7,177 bases of DNA. It comes from Chloroflexota bacterium. Lineage in GTDB: Bacteria; Chloroflexota; Dehalococcoidia; UBA6926; JACQUM01. Within the stretch, counting starts at the first letter, position 1. The number at the start of each line of letters is the position of its first letter. Both the position numbers and the translations under genes were made by a program. The notes beneath the pieces were generated by a model that saw only the letters and a program-made list of their open reading frames with translations, was not told the DNA's origin and made no database searches. Shown here in pieces: positions 5,747-7,177 of the stretch. The DNA lies in NCBI GenBank assembly GCA_016210295.1, contig JACQUM010000062.1:1-7177 (forward strand), given 5' to 3'.

Positions 5747-6938
5747 CCTTCTCGGCCCTCTGGAGAGCTTCGACCCACTCCCGTGCCAGCTCTCGCTCGA
5801 CTTTGGAGAAAGACGGCACCCAAGTCTTCAAGTAGCCCTCTTTGGTGAGGGGCAGGGGCTCTGCCCTCGTTGCGCCGACTTCACCTGCCTTGCGGTCTTT
5901 GTTCCGCTCGACGTGGTAGACGGCGATCTTGTCGGCGGTGATGGTTCCCTCCGCTATGGGTTTGCGCAGAGCGAGGAGCATGAACTGGCTGTGGGTGGTG
6001 GCGATGATCTGCTTGCCCTTGGCGGCATTCTCCGCCAGGAAGCGGCACATCTCCACCTGGGCCTCCGGGTGCAGGCTGATCTCCGGCTCCTCGATCATAG
6101 TGAGGCTGCCAGGGTTGCTCCAGCAGACCTGAGTGACCACAGCCAACGCTTGCTTCCCTCCCTGACTCGCGTTGCCAGCGTCCAAGACGACACCCAAACT
6201 TGGGTCCACGTACGTGCCGCCCAACAACCCCTCACCTTTCCACCCTGCCCACGGGTCCCTCATGCCAAGGCGCACCATTGTCTGCGATATGACGCCACGA
6301 GCCGCCGTGTGCTCTGGTCGTGAGATCACAGCGAGGAGCCCCACCAAATCTTCACTCGAACGGCCTACCCACTCAGGGTCAGAGGCTATAGCCTTTTGCT
6401 CGTTTCGAACGACGCCCCTGCTGCCCGCGATCAAATAGACTTGTTCGACAAGCTTGCGAATAAAGCGACCCAGTTCCCCCCTGGAATCTGATGTCGATTT
6501 GCCATCCAGAATATAGCCTATCGCGAAACCATCCTCCGTGTGCCGATCGATCAATTGGTTATCGATTTCCGACGGTGGGTTTAGCATCGCCCTGAAGGTG
6601 CAGCTTTCCCATTGGGATCTCTCTGCCACCTCGGGATACACCGTGACTGAAACGCTACGGCTCTCCTCAAGTTTGTGGAAGAATCGCCGGAACCCTAGCG
6701 ACCGTTGACTCTCTCTGAGCCGCTGGGATAAGAGCCTGTGATCAGATGTGTCGAGCAGGCGATTGGTGAGGCGGCCCTGCTGACTAGCGAACGCCATCGC
6801 CTCCAGGATGCTGGACTTGCCGCCGCCGTTGGGCCCTACCAAGAACGTGAGGGGCTTCAGCTCTATGTCCACGCCGGGGGCACCAGCGGGCCCCTGGCCG
6901 ATGCTCTTGAAGTTGGTGATCTGGACGCGGGTGAGCAT
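5739..6938 (-). CDS. AAA/ABC-type ATPase (AAA_21 / DUF3696-like)
   Basis: A 399-residue SMC/RecF-like ATPase. It opens with LTRVQITNFKSI, the usual first strand of this class; Walker A is GPNGGGKS (35-42). An ABC-signature-like stretch NASQGGKQ (256-263) is followed by Walker B and D-loop (LTMIEEPEISLHPEAQ, 279-294), with Glu283/Glu284 in place of the usual Asp-Glu, and an H-loop with His316 (IIATTHSQF). All parts for ATP-driven dimerisation are present, with about 200 residues (50-250) between head halves and no long coiled coil. The C-terminus (about 362-395, including EGYLKTWVPSFSKVE) resembles the region after the head in predicted ATPases of the COG4938/DUF3696 type. There is no TOPRIM domain, unlike OLD proteins; the overlapping PIN gene may supply the nuclease. 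It starts 3 bases after pheS (TGAGTCATG) without a clear ribosome binding site. G+C is low (29 and 31 of 60 in the rows from 6481 and 6541), suggesting transfer. Confidence 0.9.
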   Translation of the reverse strand: MLTRVQITNFKSIGQGPAGAPGVDIELKPLTFLVGPNGGGKSSILEAMAFASQQGRLTNRLLDTSDHRLLSQRLRESQRSLGFRRFFHKLEESRSVSVTVYPEVAERSQWESCTFRAMLNPPSEIDNQLIDRHTEDGFAIGYILDGKSTSDSRGELGRFIRKLVEQVYLIAGSRGVVRNEQKAIASDPEWVGRSSEDLVGLLAVISRPEHTAARGVISQTMVRLGMRDPWAGWKGEGLLGGTYVDPSLGVVLDAGNASQGGKQALAVVTQVCWSNPGSLTMIEEPEISLHPEAQVEMCRFLAENAAKGKQIIATTHSQFMLLALRKPIAEGTITADKIAVYHVERNKDRKAGEVGATRAEPLPLTKEGYLKTWVPSFSKVERELAREWVEALQRAEKGE

Positions 6939-6941
6939 GAC

Positions 6942-7177
6942 TCAAAACTGCCTAAGGAATCTCACGTCGTTGGCGTAGAAGAGCCGAATGTCCTCGATGC
7001 CAGAACGGAGCATGGCGATGCGCTCCACACCCAGGCCGAAGGCGAAGCCAGTGTACACCTCCGGGTCGTACCCCACGCCACGCAGCACGTTGGGGTGCAC
7101 CATGCCCGCACCCATGATCTCGATCCAGCCGCTACCCCGGCACACGCGGCACGCCTCATCGCCACGGCTCTGGCAGG
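6942..7177 (-). CDS. pheS: Phenylalanyl-tRNA synthetase alpha subunit (3' end)
   Basis: The last 78 or so residues of PheS, the catalytic alpha chain of PheRS; the rest lies beyond the right edge. The visible part reads WIEIMGAGMVHPNVL, then GFAFGLGVERIAMLR, which is class II synthetase motif 3 (contacting ATP), and ends RLFYANDVRFLRQF, the standard PheS C-terminus. Just before it are cysteines in CQSRGDEACRVC (C-x7-C-x2-C visible, more upstream unseen), a cysteine-bearing loop seen in PheS of some phyla and probably a zinc knuckle. It is the first visible gene of the reverse cluster; its product must pair with PheT, encoded over 1.9 kb downstream. Promoter and any leader or attenuator are outside the window. 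Confidence 0.95.
   Translation of the reverse strand, partial: CQSRGDEACRVCRGSGWIEIMGAGMVHPNVLRGVGYDPEVYTGFAFGLGVERIAMLRSGIEDIRLFYANDVRFLRQF

Noticed and set aside
5327..6941. Target-site duplication or terminal inverted repeats flanking the ATPase-PIN pair
   Set aside because: I compared the two junctions by eye and found only trivial similarity (CATG near both ends). No transposase or recombinase is present, so no mobile-element mechanism can be claimed.

Overview
The window is GC-rich bacterial DNA, densely coded, with GTG as well as ATG starts. Gene content and the cysteine-containing C-terminal segment of PheS would fit an uncultured Chloroflexota-like lineage, but nothing here fixes the taxon. 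No rRNA, tRNA, CRISPR array or transposase gene is visible.

Layout, left to right. Positions 1-181 are non-coding, with a GC-rich hairpin of the kind seen in dispersed extragenic palindromes (29-62) and a TTGACA box. A forward gene (182-829) encodes a LOG/lysine-decarboxylase-like Rossmann protein. Converging on it is moeA (reverse, about 862-2112), for molybdenum cofactor synthesis. A 175-base divergent intergenic region separates moeA from a small forward gene for an 81-residue single-pass membrane protein (2288-2533). That gene converges on the reverse-strand cluster filling the rest of the window.

The reverse-strand cluster reads, in transcription order: pheS (3' end only, from beyond 7177 to 6942), a 399-residue SMC/ABC-type AAA ATPase (6938-5739), a 137-residue PIN-domain nuclease (5746-5333), a 112-residue zinc-ribbon protein (5326-4988), and pheT (4979-2580). 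The genes are separated by 3, -8, 6 and 8 bases, so they read as one operon. pheS and pheT encode the two subunits of phenylalanyl-tRNA synthetase and are normally adjacent.

The most notable feature is the ATPase + PIN pair wedged between pheS and pheT. It is markedly lower in G+C (about 48-55% in hand-counted 60-base rows) than the zinc-ribbon gene and pheT (about 72-73%). This suggests a horizontally acquired two-gene module using the expression of an essential operon. An ATP-sensing ATPase overlapping a ribonuclease-fold gene resembles the general plan of ATPase-nuclease defence or toxin modules. That role is inference; no function is shown by the sequence alone.
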